Assembly (NCBI RefSeq): GCF_014204865.1
Contig: NZ_JACHMG010000001.1
Coordinates: forward strand, 6,412,501 to 6,476,500
Reading direction: 5' to 3'
From: Amycolatopsis jiangsuensis
GTDB taxonomy: Bacteria; Actinomycetota; Actinomycetes; Mycobacteriales; Pseudonocardiaceae
Length of the DNA: 64,000 nucleotides
Both the position numbers and the translations under genes were made by a program. Below are positions 34,077 to 42,842 of this stretch, piece by piece. The notes beneath the pieces were generated by a model. That model worked only from the letters and a program-made list of their open reading frames with translations, made no database searches and had not been told where the DNA came from. Positions within the stretch are counted from its first letter, which is position 1; the number at the start of each line of letters is the position of its first letter.

Positions 34077-34238
34077 ATGAAGGTTCGACAGAAGTGGGCG
34101 AACACCGTCACCCCGCTCGGCCTGAGGCGAAGCGGGACGGCATCCGCCGGGAAGGATCTCCGGGACGGAATGACGGATCGGTGTTCGGCGGCCTTCGGGC
34201 CGTTCCCGGTGTCGATGCGCGGCTTGGTGGCTGCCTGA
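34077..34238 (+). CDS. 53-residue small ORF with ideal Shine-Dalgarno
   Basis: ATG 34077 is preceded by AGGAGGTGA with eight bases of spacing, the best RBS in the window. The peptide starts MKVRQKWANTVTPLGLRR, is basic at the N-terminus, has one Cys (residue 36) and ends MRGLVAA. No signal peptide or domain was recognised. It lies in the 356-bp gap between the pentapeptide gene and cystathionine beta-synthase. It could be a real small protein, a leader peptide or chance. The frame is also open upstream, which weakens the coding argument; the RBS strengthens it. Confidence 0.5.
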   Translation: MKVRQKWANTVTPLGLRRSGTASAGKDLRDGMTDRCSAAFGPFPVSMRGLVAA

Positions 34239-34349
34239 GGTCCTCGCCGGGAAGGCCCGACCTCGCCGAGCGCCGCCCGGCAGCACCCGACGCGCACCCC
34301 GAGTACCCCGGTCGCGGCCGTCCACGCTGGACAGCCCCGCCGCGGCGTT

Positions 34350-34355
34350 TAGGCT
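34350..34355 (+). promoter_or_regulatory. Putative -10 element TAGGCT for cystathionine beta-synthase
   Basis: TAGGCT is followed by six bases and GTG 34362, with no RBS. A leaderless transcript is likely, which would separate this gene from the small ORF upstream. Confidence 0.6.
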
Positions 34356-34361
34356 GCCGGG

Positions 34362-35732
34362 GTGGAGTACGCAGAACACATCGTGGACCTCGTCGGCAAC
34401 ACCCCGCTGGTCAAACTGAATTCCCTGACCCGGGGGCTCAAGCCGCTGGTGCTCGCCAAGGTCGAGTACGTCAACCCGGGCGGCAGCGTGAAGGACCGCA
34501 TCGCGCTGCGCATGATCGAGGCCGCGGAGGCCTCCGGCGCACTGCGCCCCGGCGGCACGATCGTGGAGCCGACGTCGGGCAACACCGGGGTCGGCCTGGC
34601 CATGGTCGCCCAGCGCAAGGGCTACAAGTGCGTGTTCGTCTGCCCGGACAAGGTCAGCGAGGACAAGCGCAACGTGCTGCGCGCGTACGGCGCGCGGGTC
34701 GTGGTGTGCCCGACCGCGGTGGCGCCCGAGCACCCGGACTCCTACTACAACGTGTCCGACCGCCTGGTCCGTGAGATCGACGGCGCCTGGAAGCCGAACC
34801 AGTACGCGAACCCGGAAAACCCGGCCAGCCACTACCACTCGACCGGACCCGAGCTCTGGCGGCAGACCGACGGGAAGATCACGCACTTCGTGGCCGGGGT
34901 CGGCACCGGCGGGACCATTTCCGGCACCGGGAAGTTCCTCAAGGAAGCCAGTGACGGCCGGGTGGCGGTGATCGGCGCGGACCCGGAGGGCTCGGTGTAC
35001 TCCGGCGGCACCGGCCGTCCCTACCTCGTGGAGGGCGTCGGCGAGGACTTCTGGCCGGAGACCTACGACCGGGGCATCGCCGACGAGATCATCCCGGTCA
35101 GCGACGCGCACTCCTTCGAGACCACCCGCCGCCTCGCCGTCGAGGAGGGCCTGCTGGTCGGGGGTTCGTGCGGGATGGCCGTGGCGGCCGCGCTGAAGCT
35201 CGCGGAGCGGCTGACCGAGGACGACGTCGTGGTCGTGCTGTTGCCCGACGGCGGCCGCGGCTACCTCACCAAGGTGTTCAACGACAGCTGGATGTCCTCC
35301 TACGGCTTCCTGCCCCCGGACTCCTCCGGCGCCACCGTGGGCGACGTGCTGACCCGCAAGAGCGGTTCGCTGCCCAGCCTCGTGCACTCGCACCCGAACG
35401 AGACGGTGGCCGAGGCGGTCGCCATCCTTGCCGAGTTCGGCGTGAGCCAGATGCCCGTGGTCAGCGCCGAACCGCCGGTGATGGCGGCCGAGGTGGTGGG
35501 CGCGGTGAACGAGCGGGATCTGCTCGACGCGCTGTTCACCGGCAAGGCCCAGATGGCCGACCGGCTCGAGACGCACATGTCGCCCCCGCTGCCCACGATC
35601 GGCGCCGGTGAGCAGGTGAGCGCGGCGATGAAGGCGCTCGAAGGCGCGGACGGCGCGCTGGTGCTGATCGACGGCAAGCCGGCGGGCGTCGTCACCAGGC
35701 ACGACCTGCTCGCCTTTCTCGCGGGCCGGTAG
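34362..35732 (+). CDS. cbs: Cystathionine beta-synthase
   Basis: 456 residues, PLP-dependent. Residues 1-320 are the catalytic fold: GNTPLVKLN, Lys44 in NPGGSVKDR, TSGNTGVGLAM, and the phosphate loop GTGGTISGTG. Residues 335-456 hold two CBS domains (TVGDVLTRK, MPVVSAEPPVMAAEVVGAVN). It condenses homocysteine with serine to cystathionine, first step of reverse transsulfuration. The CBS domains separate it from cysteine synthase. Partner: the cystathionine gamma-synthase/lyase at 39172. Confidence 0.94.
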   Translation: MEYAEHIVDLVGNTPLVKLNSLTRGLKPLVLAKVEYVNPGGSVKDRIALRMIEAAEASGALRPGGTIVEPTSGNTGVGLAMVAQRKGYKCVFVCPDKVSEDKRNVLRAYGARVVVCPTAVAPEHPDSYYNVSDRLVREIDGAWKPNQYANPENPASHYHSTGPELWRQTDGKITHFVAGVGTGGTISGTGKFLKEASDGRVAVIGADPEGSVYSGGTGRPYLVEGVGEDFWPETYDRGIADEIIPVSDAHSFETTRRLAVEEGLLVGGSCGMAVAAALKLAERLTEDDVVVVLLPDGGRGYLTKVFNDSWMSSYGFLPPDSSGATVGDVLTRKSGSLPSLVHSHPNETVAEAVAILAEFGVSQMPVVSAEPPVMAAEVVGAVNERDLLDALFTGKAQMADRLETHMSPPLPTIGAGEQVSAAMKALEGADGALVLIDGKPAGVVTRHDLLAFLAGR

Positions 35733-35846
35733 TCCTGAACCGCCGGATCCCAGGCCGGGGCGCCTGCGCGCGCCCCGGCCCGCGATCCGATAGCGTGGGC
35801 GGCGTAGAACTTTTTCGCGTCCTCGTCAAGGGGGTTCAAGACCCAC

Positions 35847-37451
35847 ATGAGTGCTCCGCAGCCACCGAACCAGCCTTGGGACGGCGGCCAGCAGCCGCCG
35901 CCGCAGGGCCCACCGAGTGGTCCCACACCGCAGCAGGACAGTCCCTTCGGCGCGTCGGAGCCGACCCAGGTGGTCCAGCCGGGCCAGTCGCCGCAGCCCA
36001 CCCAGGGCGGCGGCGCGTTCGGCGAGACCCCGGAGCCGACTCAGGTCGTGCAGCCCGCGCAGCCGGGTGACGCGAACGCCACCCAGGTCGTCAACCCCCT
36101 TGGCGGCCCCGAGGGCACCGCGGAGTCGACGCAGCTGGTGCCGCCGGGACAGCAGCCCCCGGCCATCCCGTACGCCCCGCCGCCGAGCGCCGCGGACAAC
36201 CCGGCCGCGGTCGGCGGGTTCGGGCAGCCGGGCCAGCCCGGCCAGCCCGGTGGCTTCGGCCAGCCCGGGCAGCCGGGTCAGGCGGGTCAGCCTGGTCAGC
36301 CGCAGCAGGGCTTCGGCGCGCCGGGTGGCTTCGACCAGCAGCAGGGCTTTGGCCAGCCGGGTCAGCCGGGTGGTTTCGGGCAGCCCGGTCAGCCAGGCGG
36401 CTTCGGCCAGCCCGCCGCCTTCGGCGCACCGGCCGCGGGCGGTGGCGGTGGCAACGCCCTGTACGGCTACATCGCCGGAGGCGTGACCGCCGTGCTCGCG
36501 CTCGTCTCGCTGATCTACACCTTCCTCTACATGGGCAAGATCAGTGACTACTCGACCTACCTGGACTCCGCCCCCAGCCAGGCGGAACTGGACAAGTTCT
36601 ACGAGCAGTCCGGCCTGTCCAGCCCGGGCACGCTGTGGATCTACGTGATCCTCGCGCTGATCGGCGCGGTGCTGGCGCTGGCGGGCGGTGTCGGGCTGGC
36701 GCTGGCGGGCCGGCTCGGCGGGCTCCGCAAGTTCGTGCCGATCGCGGTGGCGGCCGGCGGCGTGCTGCTCACGCTCTTCTCCGTGCTGCTGATGGTCGGC
36801 ACCACGATCAGCGGCGCGCTCGCCGACCAGCTGAGGCAGATCGGTGCGAGCGACGACAGCTTCGCCAGCGGCATGGGCACGCTCACGATGATCCTCGGCA
36901 TCGTCATCCTGATCGTCGGTGTGCTGAGCCTGATCCCGGCGACCGCGCAGTTCGTCGGCCTCGGCGGTGGATCCTCGGACGGTCCGCAGCAGCCCGGCGG
37001 GTTCGGCGGCCCGCCCGCCGGCCCCGGTTTCGGTCAGCCGGGCCAGCCCGGCGGTTTCGGTCAGCCGGGTCAGCCGGGTGGCTTCGGCCAGCCCGGACAG
37101 CAGGGCTTCGGCCAGCCGGGCAGCGGTGGTTTCCCGCAGCCGGGCGGGGCGAACCCGCCCAGCGGCCCGACGCCGCAGCCGGGCTACGGCCAGCCGGGAC
37201 AGCAGCCGGGTTACGGCCAGCCGCCGCAGCAGCCCGGCTACGGTCAGCCGGGCCAGCCGGGGTACGGCCAGCCGCAGCCGGGGTACGGCCAGCCGGGTCA
37301 GCCTGGTCAGCCGGGGTACGGCCAGCCGGGCCAGCAGCCTGGTTACCCGCCGCCGGGGCAGTACCCCCCGCCGCCGGGTGGTCAGCAGCCGCCGCCGGGC
37401 TACGGCCAGCAGCCCGGACAGCAGGGCTACGGGCAGACCCCGCAGTGGTAA
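35847..37451 (+). CDS. Pro/Gln/Gly-rich membrane protein with TQVV motifs
   Basis: 534 residues. Residues 1-195 are disordered, with four related motifs centred on Thr40, Thr65, Thr79 and Thr95 (EPTQVV, EPTQVV, NATQVV, ESTQLV), then GQPGQPGGF repeats. Residues 205-375 contain four membrane helices. The last 150 residues are GYGQPGQ-type repeats. The Thr motifs look like Ser/Thr-kinase sites read by FHA domains. ATG 35847 has a purine-rich AAGGGGG upstream. It is the first of three similar consecutive membrane proteins. Function unknown. Confidence 0.82.
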   Translation: MSAPQPPNQPWDGGQQPPPQGPPSGPTPQQDSPFGASEPTQVVQPGQSPQPTQGGGAFGETPEPTQVVQPAQPGDANATQVVNPLGGPEGTAESTQLVPPGQQPPAIPYAPPPSAADNPAAVGGFGQPGQPGQPGGFGQPGQPGQAGQPGQPQQGFGAPGGFDQQQGFGQPGQPGGFGQPGQPGGFGQPAAFGAPAAGGGGGNALYGYIAGGVTAVLALVSLIYTFLYMGKISDYSTYLDSAPSQAELDKFYEQSGLSSPGTLWIYVILALIGAVLALAGGVGLALAGRLGGLRKFVPIAVAAGGVLLTLFSVLLMVGTTISGALADQLRQIGASDDSFASGMGTLTMILGIVILIVGVLSLIPATAQFVGLGGGSSDGPQQPGGFGGPPAGPGFGQPGQPGGFGQPGQPGGFGQPGQQGFGQPGSGGFPQPGGANPPSGPTPQPGYGQPGQQPGYGQPPQQPGYGQPGQPGYGQPQPGYGQPGQPGQPGYGQPGQQPGYPPPGQYPPPPGGQQPPPGYGQQPGQQGYGQTPQW

Positions 37452-37682
37452 TCCGCTGAATCTCGCGAAGGGCGCCTCCGCACGGAGGCGCCCTTCGTCG
37501 TTCCCGCACAATTTCTTCCGGCGAAAACCAAGAAATGTGAGGCTTTGATCTTGCCGCGTTCCGGCAGCCGGGGGAATTGTCGCCGGATTCCGGCACCGGT
37601 TGCGTCATCGCGTTCGATAGGGGTGTTTTCCCGGCTAGGGTGAGCGCCGTTCGTTTCGCCTTCGAGTCCAGGGGGAGCCACG

Positions 37683-38228
37683 GTGCGCGGCCAGTACGGA
37701 TACCCAGCCCGTGAACTGCCGCGGGAGCTGTCCCCCGAGCCGGCACCGCCCCGGCGTCCCGGCAGCGGTACCGCGATCGCCGCGGGTGTGCTCGGGCTCG
37801 TGGCGGCGGTCGCAGCGGGTTATCTGCCGATCACGCAATTCCTGGACATTCCTTCCGGATTCAGCCTCGGCGATCTGCCCCGGTGGACACTTGTCGATCT
37901 CGCCGGCTTTCTGGTCGCCGCGCTGGCGTTGCTGGTGGGTTCGGTGGCGACGTTCTTCCGCGCGGTGGCCGGCGCGGTGCTGCTGATCTTCGGTGCGCTG
38001 GTGGCGGCCGGGGCGATTCTGCTCGAGCCCGCGCTCGGCGGCGGGATCTCCTACACCGAGTACTTCCACGAAGTGCTCCGGCTGGACGGCTTCGCCGCGA
38101 TCGACCGTGCCGTGCTGATGGGCTCGGCCCTGATCGTGCTCCTGCTCGCCGCGTCGCCGCGGACGCTGGGCTATCTGCGGTTCCGGGGACCGGCGACGGC
38201 GCGGGAGAGGACCGGCCGCCCCCGGTAG
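37683..38228 (+). CDS. Membrane protein of unknown function
   Basis: 181 residues from GTG 37683, with AGGGGGAG as RBS. A 30-residue Pro/Arg-rich cytoplasmic N-terminus is followed by four membrane helices, the first two separated by a loop (FLDIPSGFSLGDLPRW). The C-terminus is basic. It lies between two Pro/Gln-rich tetra-spanning proteins and probably belongs to the same loose family, but it lacks the glutamine repeats. Confidence 0.78.
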   Translation: MRGQYGYPARELPRELSPEPAPPRRPGSGTAIAAGVLGLVAAVAAGYLPITQFLDIPSGFSLGDLPRWTLVDLAGFLVAALALLVGSVATFFRAVAGAVLLIFGALVAAGAILLEPALGGGISYTEYFHEVLRLDGFAAIDRAVLMGSALIVLLLAASPRTLGYLRFRGPATARERTGRPR

Positions 38229-38320
38229 TGCGCAATTCCGCCCCGAAACGGGGTCCGGCCTGGCACGATACCGGGGACCGAACCCGCCGCAGGCGGATCC
38301 GCAGAAGCCGAGGGATTCCC

Positions 38321-39088
38321 GTGACCTACCCCCAGAACCCGCAGGGCCAGTACCCCGGGCAGAACCCGTACCCCGGCGGGCAGCAACCGTATCCGGGAAG
38401 CCAGCCGACGCCCGCGCAGCAGCCCTACCCCGGCAGCCAACCGACGCCGGCGCAGCAGCAGCCCTACTCCGGCAGCCAGCCGATGCCGGCGCAGCCCTAC
38501 CCGGGAAGCCAGCCGATGCCGGCGCAGCCCTACGGCCAGGCGCCGGGGCAGTACCCGCAGCAGCCGTACGGGCAGCAGCAGCAGCCCTACCCGGCCTACC
38601 CGGGCGGACCCGGCGCGCTGCAGCCGAAGCCGAGCGGCGCGACCGCGATCATCGCCGGCGTGCTGGCCATCCTCGGCGGCCTGTTCGCCCTGTTCGGCGT
38701 GGTCGGCGGTGCGATCCTGCTGGGGCATTCCGGCGGCGTCGGTCCCGGGCTGGTGGCGTTGATCGTCAACCTGGCCCAGGCGGGTCTGCTGCTCTACGGA
38801 GCCGTCGCGCTGTTCATGCACAAGCCGGCCGGCCGGTTGTGCGTGCTCATCGGCAGCGGGCTGGCGATCGCGGTCTCGGTGGTCTCGGTCGTGCTCATCA
38901 CGGTGGGCGTGAGCGCGGTCGGCGGTGGCGCCGAGGTGATCGGCGCCGGGATCGCCGGAGCGCTGGTCGGCCTGATCCCGCCGATCGCGACGCTGGTGCT
39001 GGCGCTGGTGAAGCCGACGGTGGAGTGGGTCTCGCAGGGCGCCCAGCAGCCGGCCACGGGCGGTTACCCGCAGCAACCGAGCTGGTGA
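38321..39088 (+). CDS. Pro/Gln/Tyr-rich membrane protein
   Basis: 255 residues from GTG 38321 (CGAGGG upstream). The first 105 residues are repeats of the type QPYPGSQPTPAQ (about five copies) and GQYPQQPYGQQQQ. Four membrane helices follow (ATAIIAGVLAILGGLFALFG, LVALIVNLAQAGLLLYGAVA and two more). The tail ends GGYPQQPSW. The organisation is like that of the gene at 35847. Such proteins often sit at the cell pole or septum in actinobacteria, but nothing here shows a function. Confidence 0.78.
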   Translation: MTYPQNPQGQYPGQNPYPGGQQPYPGSQPTPAQQPYPGSQPTPAQQQPYSGSQPMPAQPYPGSQPMPAQPYGQAPGQYPQQPYGQQQQPYPAYPGGPGALQPKPSGATAIIAGVLAILGGLFALFGVVGGAILLGHSGGVGPGLVALIVNLAQAGLLLYGAVALFMHKPAGRLCVLIGSGLAIAVSVVSVVLITVGVSAVGGGAEVIGAGIAGALVGLIPPIATLVLALVKPTVEWVSQGAQQPATGGYPQQPSW

Positions 39089-39171
39089 GGCGCGGGCTGC
39101 CGGCGCGCCCGGGCGTGCCGGCGGCCTCCCACCTGACGGGATTGTCGGGCCAGGACCGTACCCTGGGAGGC

Positions 39172-40329
39172 ATGGCCGACGACTACTCCGCCCTGGGCTT
39201 CGAGACGCGCGCGATCCACGCCGGGCAGCAGCCCGACCCGCGCACGGGTGCGGTGATCGTGCCCATCTACCAGACGTCGACGTATGCGCAGGACGGCGTG
39301 GGTGGCACCCGCGAGGGCGGCTACGAGTACTCGCGCACGGCCAACCCCACGCGCAGTGCGCTGGAAGAAGCGCTCGCGTCGTTGGAGGGCGCCCGGCACG
39401 GGCTCGCGTTCGCGTCCGGGATGGCGGCTTCCGACGCGGTGCTGCGCAGTGTGCTGCGCCCCGGTGACCACCTGGTACTGGGCAACGACGCGTACGGCGG
39501 CACGTTCCGGCTGATCGACAAGGTGCTGAGCCTGTGGGGCGTCGAGCACACCGTCGCGGACCTGGGCCGGATCGAGGACGTGCGTGCCGCGATGCGTCCG
39601 GAGACCAAGCTCGTCTGGTGCGAATCGCCGACCAACCCGCTGCTGGGCGTCGCGGACGTGGCCGCGCTGGCCGGCGCGGCGCACGAGGCGGGGGCCCGTC
39701 TCGTCGTCGACAACACCTTCGCCACGCCCTACCTGCAGACCCCGCTGGCGCTGGGTGCGGACATCGTCGTGCACTCGACCACGAAGTACCTCGGCGGCCA
39801 TTCGGACGTGGTGGGCGGCGCGGTGCTGACCAACGAGGACGAGCTGCGCGAGCAGCTGTTCTTCCTGCGCAACGCGGCCGGTGCGGTACCCGGCCCGTTC
39901 GACGCGTGGCTCACCCTGCGCGGCCTGAAGACGCTCGCCCTGCGGATGGACCGGCACAGCGGCAACGCCGAACTGGTCGCCCGCACCCTGGCCCGGCACC
40001 CGAAGGTCACCCAGGTGTACTACCCCGGGCTGCTGGAACACCCCGGCCACGAGATCGCGGCCAAGCAGATGCGCCGCTTCGGGGGCATGGTGTCCTTCCG
40101 CGTGGCAGGCGGTGAACAGGCCGCACTGGAAACCGCGTCCCGCACCAAGCTTTTCATCCTGGCCGAATCCCTTGGCGGCATCGAGTCGCTGATCGAACAC
40201 CCCGGCCGCATGACGCACGCCTCCACCGCGGGCTCGACCCTCCAGGTCCCGGAGGACCTGATCCGCCTCTCCGTCGGCATCGAGGACGGAAAGGACCTGG
40301 TCGCCGACCTGACCCAGGCACTGGGCTGA
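39172..40329 (+). CDS. metB: Cystathionine gamma-synthase/gamma-lyase
   Basis: 385 residues, PLP-dependent Cys/Met metabolism family. PLP lysine is Lys205 in VHSTTKYLGGHSD; ETRAIHAGQQPDP, YEYSRTANPTR and ASGMAAS are the usual blocks. Sequence cannot separate synthase from lyase with certainty; with the beta-synthase 3.4 kb upstream, gamma-lyase activity making cysteine, 2-oxobutyrate and ammonia is attractive. ATG 39172 follows TACCCT (39159-39164) by seven bases; GGGAGG is too close to the ATG to act as an RBS. Confidence 0.92.
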   Translation: MADDYSALGFETRAIHAGQQPDPRTGAVIVPIYQTSTYAQDGVGGTREGGYEYSRTANPTRSALEEALASLEGARHGLAFASGMAASDAVLRSVLRPGDHLVLGNDAYGGTFRLIDKVLSLWGVEHTVADLGRIEDVRAAMRPETKLVWCESPTNPLLGVADVAALAGAAHEAGARLVVDNTFATPYLQTPLALGADIVVHSTTKYLGGHSDVVGGAVLTNEDELREQLFFLRNAAGAVPGPFDAWLTLRGLKTLALRMDRHSGNAELVARTLARHPKVTQVYYPGLLEHPGHEIAAKQMRRFGGMVSFRVAGGEQAALETASRTKLFILAESLGGIESLIEHPGRMTHASTAGSTLQVPEDLIRLSVGIEDGKDLVADLTQALG

Positions 40330-40349
40330 GCCGAACCGGGTTTCCTCCG

Positions 40350-40535
40350 ACCGGCATCGCCGGTGTGGCTTGGTCTGCTGGCCCGGGTCAGGTTCAGCCA
40401 ACGAGCGCATCGCCGACCTGCCCCGGGCGCTGGGCCGGTCCAGATTCAGCCGGCATCGCCGGTCCGGCTCGGCCCGATGGTCCGGGTCAGGTTCAGCCGA
40501 CCGGCATCGCCGTCCTGACTCGGCCCGCTGAGCTG
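40350..40535. repeat. Degenerate tandem repeats, unit about 50 bp
   Basis: Three to four imperfect copies built around GGCATCGCCGGTCCGGCTCG and GTCCGGGTCAGGTTCAGCC. The second copy contains CATCGCCGACCTGCCCCGGG, close to the last codons of the preceding gene (GTCGCCGACCTGACCCAGGC, 40301 on), so the array may come from duplication of that gene end. Beyond it, up to 40698, nothing else was recognised. Confidence 0.6.
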
Positions 40536-40698
40536 CGCGTACTCGGTATGCTCATGCCTCTCCGTCTCGGCTCGTCAAGACCGTCCGGGACCGACTCCGG
40601 CACCTGCGCGCGTCGTGCGAGCAGTGACCGACCGGATCAAGCGTCAGCGAACGAGCAGCTGCGGGCGAGCGGACGTCAACCCGCCGTCGCCGCGAGTG

Positions 40699-40995
40699 TC
40701 AGGGACGGTAGCTGCTCGGCTGGGCGCCGGGCTTCGTGCCGGCGTGGTGGGCGGCCTCTTCCTGCGCCGGGGCGGCCGGGAGGTGGGCGCCGTCGAGGCA
40801 GCTGCCGACCAGCTCGGTGTGGCTGTCGTGGCGGATGTACTGCGCGTGGCCTCCGCAGCCGGCCGCGTCGACCGTGACGAAGGCGGCTCCGGCCAGTGCG
40901 GCCGCGGACACGATGCCCGCGACGAGGGGCAGCAGGCCGGTGGAACGGGTCGCGCGGATCGACCGAGCGGTGGTCGGGTCCTGCCCGCGTGCCAT
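40699..40995 (-). CDS. Small membrane protein of unknown function
   Basis: 98 residues. A short basic N-terminus (MARGQDPTTARSIRATRS) precedes one membrane helix (LLPLVAGIVSAAALAGAAFV). The outer part has three closely placed features: CGG, a His-rich stretch HDSHTELVGSC, and a Pro/Ala/His-rich tail. Two cysteines outside the membrane could form a disulfide. ATG 40995 has AGGGAG eight bases upstream. It is divergent from threonine dehydratase. No family recognised. Confidence 0.65.
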   Translation of the reverse strand: MARGQDPTTARSIRATRSTGLLPLVAGIVSAAALAGAAFVTVDAAGCGGHAQYIRHDSHTELVGSCLDGAHLPAAPAQEEAAHHAGTKPGAQPSSYRP

Positions 40996-41092
40996 GGGCG
41001 CACTCCCTGCTCACGTGTGATTGCCGTAATCAGAGTACCGGTCTCCCGGCGGTCGCGGCCCGGCCGTCCGGCGGATGGCATCATCGCAGGCT

Positions 41093-42298
41093 ATGGAACT
41101 CGTCAGCCTCGAGCGCATCCAGGAGGCCCGGAAGCTGCTGTCCGGCGTCACCCGGGTCACCCCGATGGAACACGCCCGGGACCTGCGCCGGCTGCACGGC
41201 GGACCGGTGCACCTCAAATGCGAGAACCTGCAGCGCACCGGCTCGTTCAAGATCCGCGGCGCCTACACCCGGATCCACGGCCTGTCCGCCGCCGAACGTG
41301 CCCGCGGCGTCGTGGCCGCCAGCGCCGGCAACCACGCGCAGGGCGTCGCGCTGGCGTCGTCGTTGCTCGGCATTCCGTCCACGGTGTACATGCCGTTGCG
41401 TGCTCCGCTGCCTAAACTCGCCGCGACCCGCGGTTACGGCGCCGACGTGCACCTGCACGGCGCGGTGCTCGAGGAGACGCTCGCGGAGGCCGTCGCGTTC
41501 TCCGAGCGCACCGGCGCGGTGTTCATCCACCCGTTCGACCACGCAGACGTGATCGCCGGACAGGGAACCGTCGGGCTGGAAATCCTGGAGCAGGTGCCGG
41601 CCGTGAAGACGGTGCTCGTGGCGACCGGCGGTGGCGGGCTCGTGGGCGGGGTCGCGTCGGCGGTGAAGGCGCTGCAGCCGCAGGTGCGGGTCGTGGGTGT
41701 GCAGGCTGAGGACGCCGCCGCGTTCCCGCCTTCGCTGGCCGCGGGCGCCCCGGTGCGCCTGCCGGAACCGCACACCATGGCCGACGGGATCGCCGTCGGG
41801 GAACCGGGCCCGGTCAGTTACGCGCACGTGTCCGCGCTCGTCGACGAGGTCGTGACGGTCAGCGAGGAGTCGCTGTCCCGCGCGGTGCTGCTGTGTCTGG
41901 AACGGCGCAAGCTCGTGGTGGAGCCCGCCGGCGCGGCGACCGTGGCCGCGCTGATGCAGCATCCGGGTGCCTTCGAACCGCCGGTCGTGGCGATCCTCTC
42001 CGGTGGCAACGTCGATCCGGTGCTGCTGCAGCAGATCATCCAGCACGGCATGACGGCGGGCGGGCGTTATCTCAGACTGCACCTGCGGGTACCGGACCGC
42101 CCGGGTTCACTGGTTTCGGTGCTGGCGAGCGTGAAGGAGCTGGGCGCCAACGTTTTGGACGTCGAGCACTCGCGGATTTCCGGCAGCCTGGCCCTCGGCG
42201 AGGTGGACGTCGCGCTGGCACTGGAGACCCGCGGCCCGGAACACTGCGCGGAGGTCGAGGCCGCCCTCGCCGACGCCGGGTTCACCATCGTCCCTTGA
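41093..42298 (+). CDS. ilvA: Threonine dehydratase (threonine ammonia-lyase)
   Basis: 401 residues, PLP fold type II plus one ACT domain. Lys53 in TGSFKIRGAY binds PLP; ASAGNHAQGVA and VATGGGGLVGG bind phosphate and substrate. The ACT domain (LHLRVPDRPGSLVSVLASVK, then NVLDVEHSR) fills residues 325-401 and gives allosteric control. It turns threonine to 2-oxobutyrate for isoleucine, the same product a neighbouring gamma-lyase would release. ATG 41093 is the start because MELVSLERIQEA is where family members begin. Confidence 0.92.
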   Translation: MELVSLERIQEARKLLSGVTRVTPMEHARDLRRLHGGPVHLKCENLQRTGSFKIRGAYTRIHGLSAAERARGVVAASAGNHAQGVALASSLLGIPSTVYMPLRAPLPKLAATRGYGADVHLHGAVLEETLAEAVAFSERTGAVFIHPFDHADVIAGQGTVGLEILEQVPAVKTVLVATGGGGLVGGVASAVKALQPQVRVVGVQAEDAAAFPPSLAAGAPVRLPEPHTMADGIAVGEPGPVSYAHVSALVDEVVTVSEESLSRAVLLCLERRKLVVEPAGAATVAALMQHPGAFEPPVVAILSGGNVDPVLLQQIIQHGMTAGGRYLRLHLRVPDRPGSLVSVLASVKELGANVLDVEHSRISGSLALGEVDVALALETRGPEHCAEVEAALADAGFTIVP

Positions 42299-42315
42299 CC
42301 ATCCACTGTGGATGG
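42299..42315. promoter_or_regulatory. Palindrome before the AsnC-family gene
   Basis: CCATCCAC (42299-42306), one base, GTGGATGG (42308-42315). It starts right at the threonine dehydratase stop. GATAAT (42343-42348) downstream is a likely -10. The palindrome fits an Lrp/AsnC autoregulatory site. Confidence 0.55.
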
Positions 42316-42368
42316 AACGCCGCGACGGGCACGCGGTTCCGTGGATAATCCGGGCAGGGAGGTCGCCG

Positions 42369-42833
42369 GTGCTGGACTCGCTCGACGCGCGGTTGTTGTT
42401 GCTGCTGACCGATTCGCCGCGGCTGGGGGTATTGGAATGCGCCCGCAGGCTCGGGGTGGCCCGCGGCACCGTGCAGGCCCGCCTCGACCGGCTCGCCGAG
42501 CGCGGGGTGCTCGGCGGTTTCCCGCCCGAGCTGGACCTCGCCGCGATGGGGTACGGCCTCACGGCGTTCGCCGTGGTGGAGATCGCCCAGGGCAAACGCG
42601 GCGGCGTCGCGGAAGCACTGGCTGCCATCGACGAGGTGTGCGAAGTGCACGCCACGACCGGCGAAGGTGACCTGTTCGTCCGATTGGTGGCGCGCGACAA
42701 CGACGACTTGCAGCGCGTGATCGACGAGGTGGTGGGGGTGCCCGACGTGCTACGCACGTCCACTTCGATCGCGCTTTCCACGCCCGTACCGCCACGGGTG
42801 CGGCCGTTGCTGGAGCGGGCCGCGCGCGAATAG
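42369..42833 (+). CDS. Lrp/AsnC family transcriptional regulator
   Basis: 154 residues. HTH in residues 1-60 (LDSLDARLLLLLTDSP, RLGVARGTVQARLDRLAERG), then the RAM ligand domain (GYGLTAFAVVEIAQGK, VCEVHATTGEGDLFVRLVA). GTG 42369 has GGGAGG six bases upstream and is preferred to the more distal ATG 42312. It follows threonine dehydratase by 70 bp, so sensing of an amino acid such as threonine, isoleucine or cysteine is reasonable but inferred. Confidence 0.9.
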   Translation: MLDSLDARLLLLLTDSPRLGVLECARRLGVARGTVQARLDRLAERGVLGGFPPELDLAAMGYGLTAFAVVEIAQGKRGGVAEALAAIDEVCEVHATTGEGDLFVRLVARDNDDLQRVIDEVVGVPDVLRTSTSIALSTPVPPRVRPLLERAARE

Positions 42834-42842
42834 GGCCGCGAG

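Noticed and set aside
36230..37450. Collagen-like protein
   Set aside because: The GQPGQPGGF repeats superficially resemble Gly-X-Y but do not keep a strict three-residue period, and there are membrane helices in the middle.
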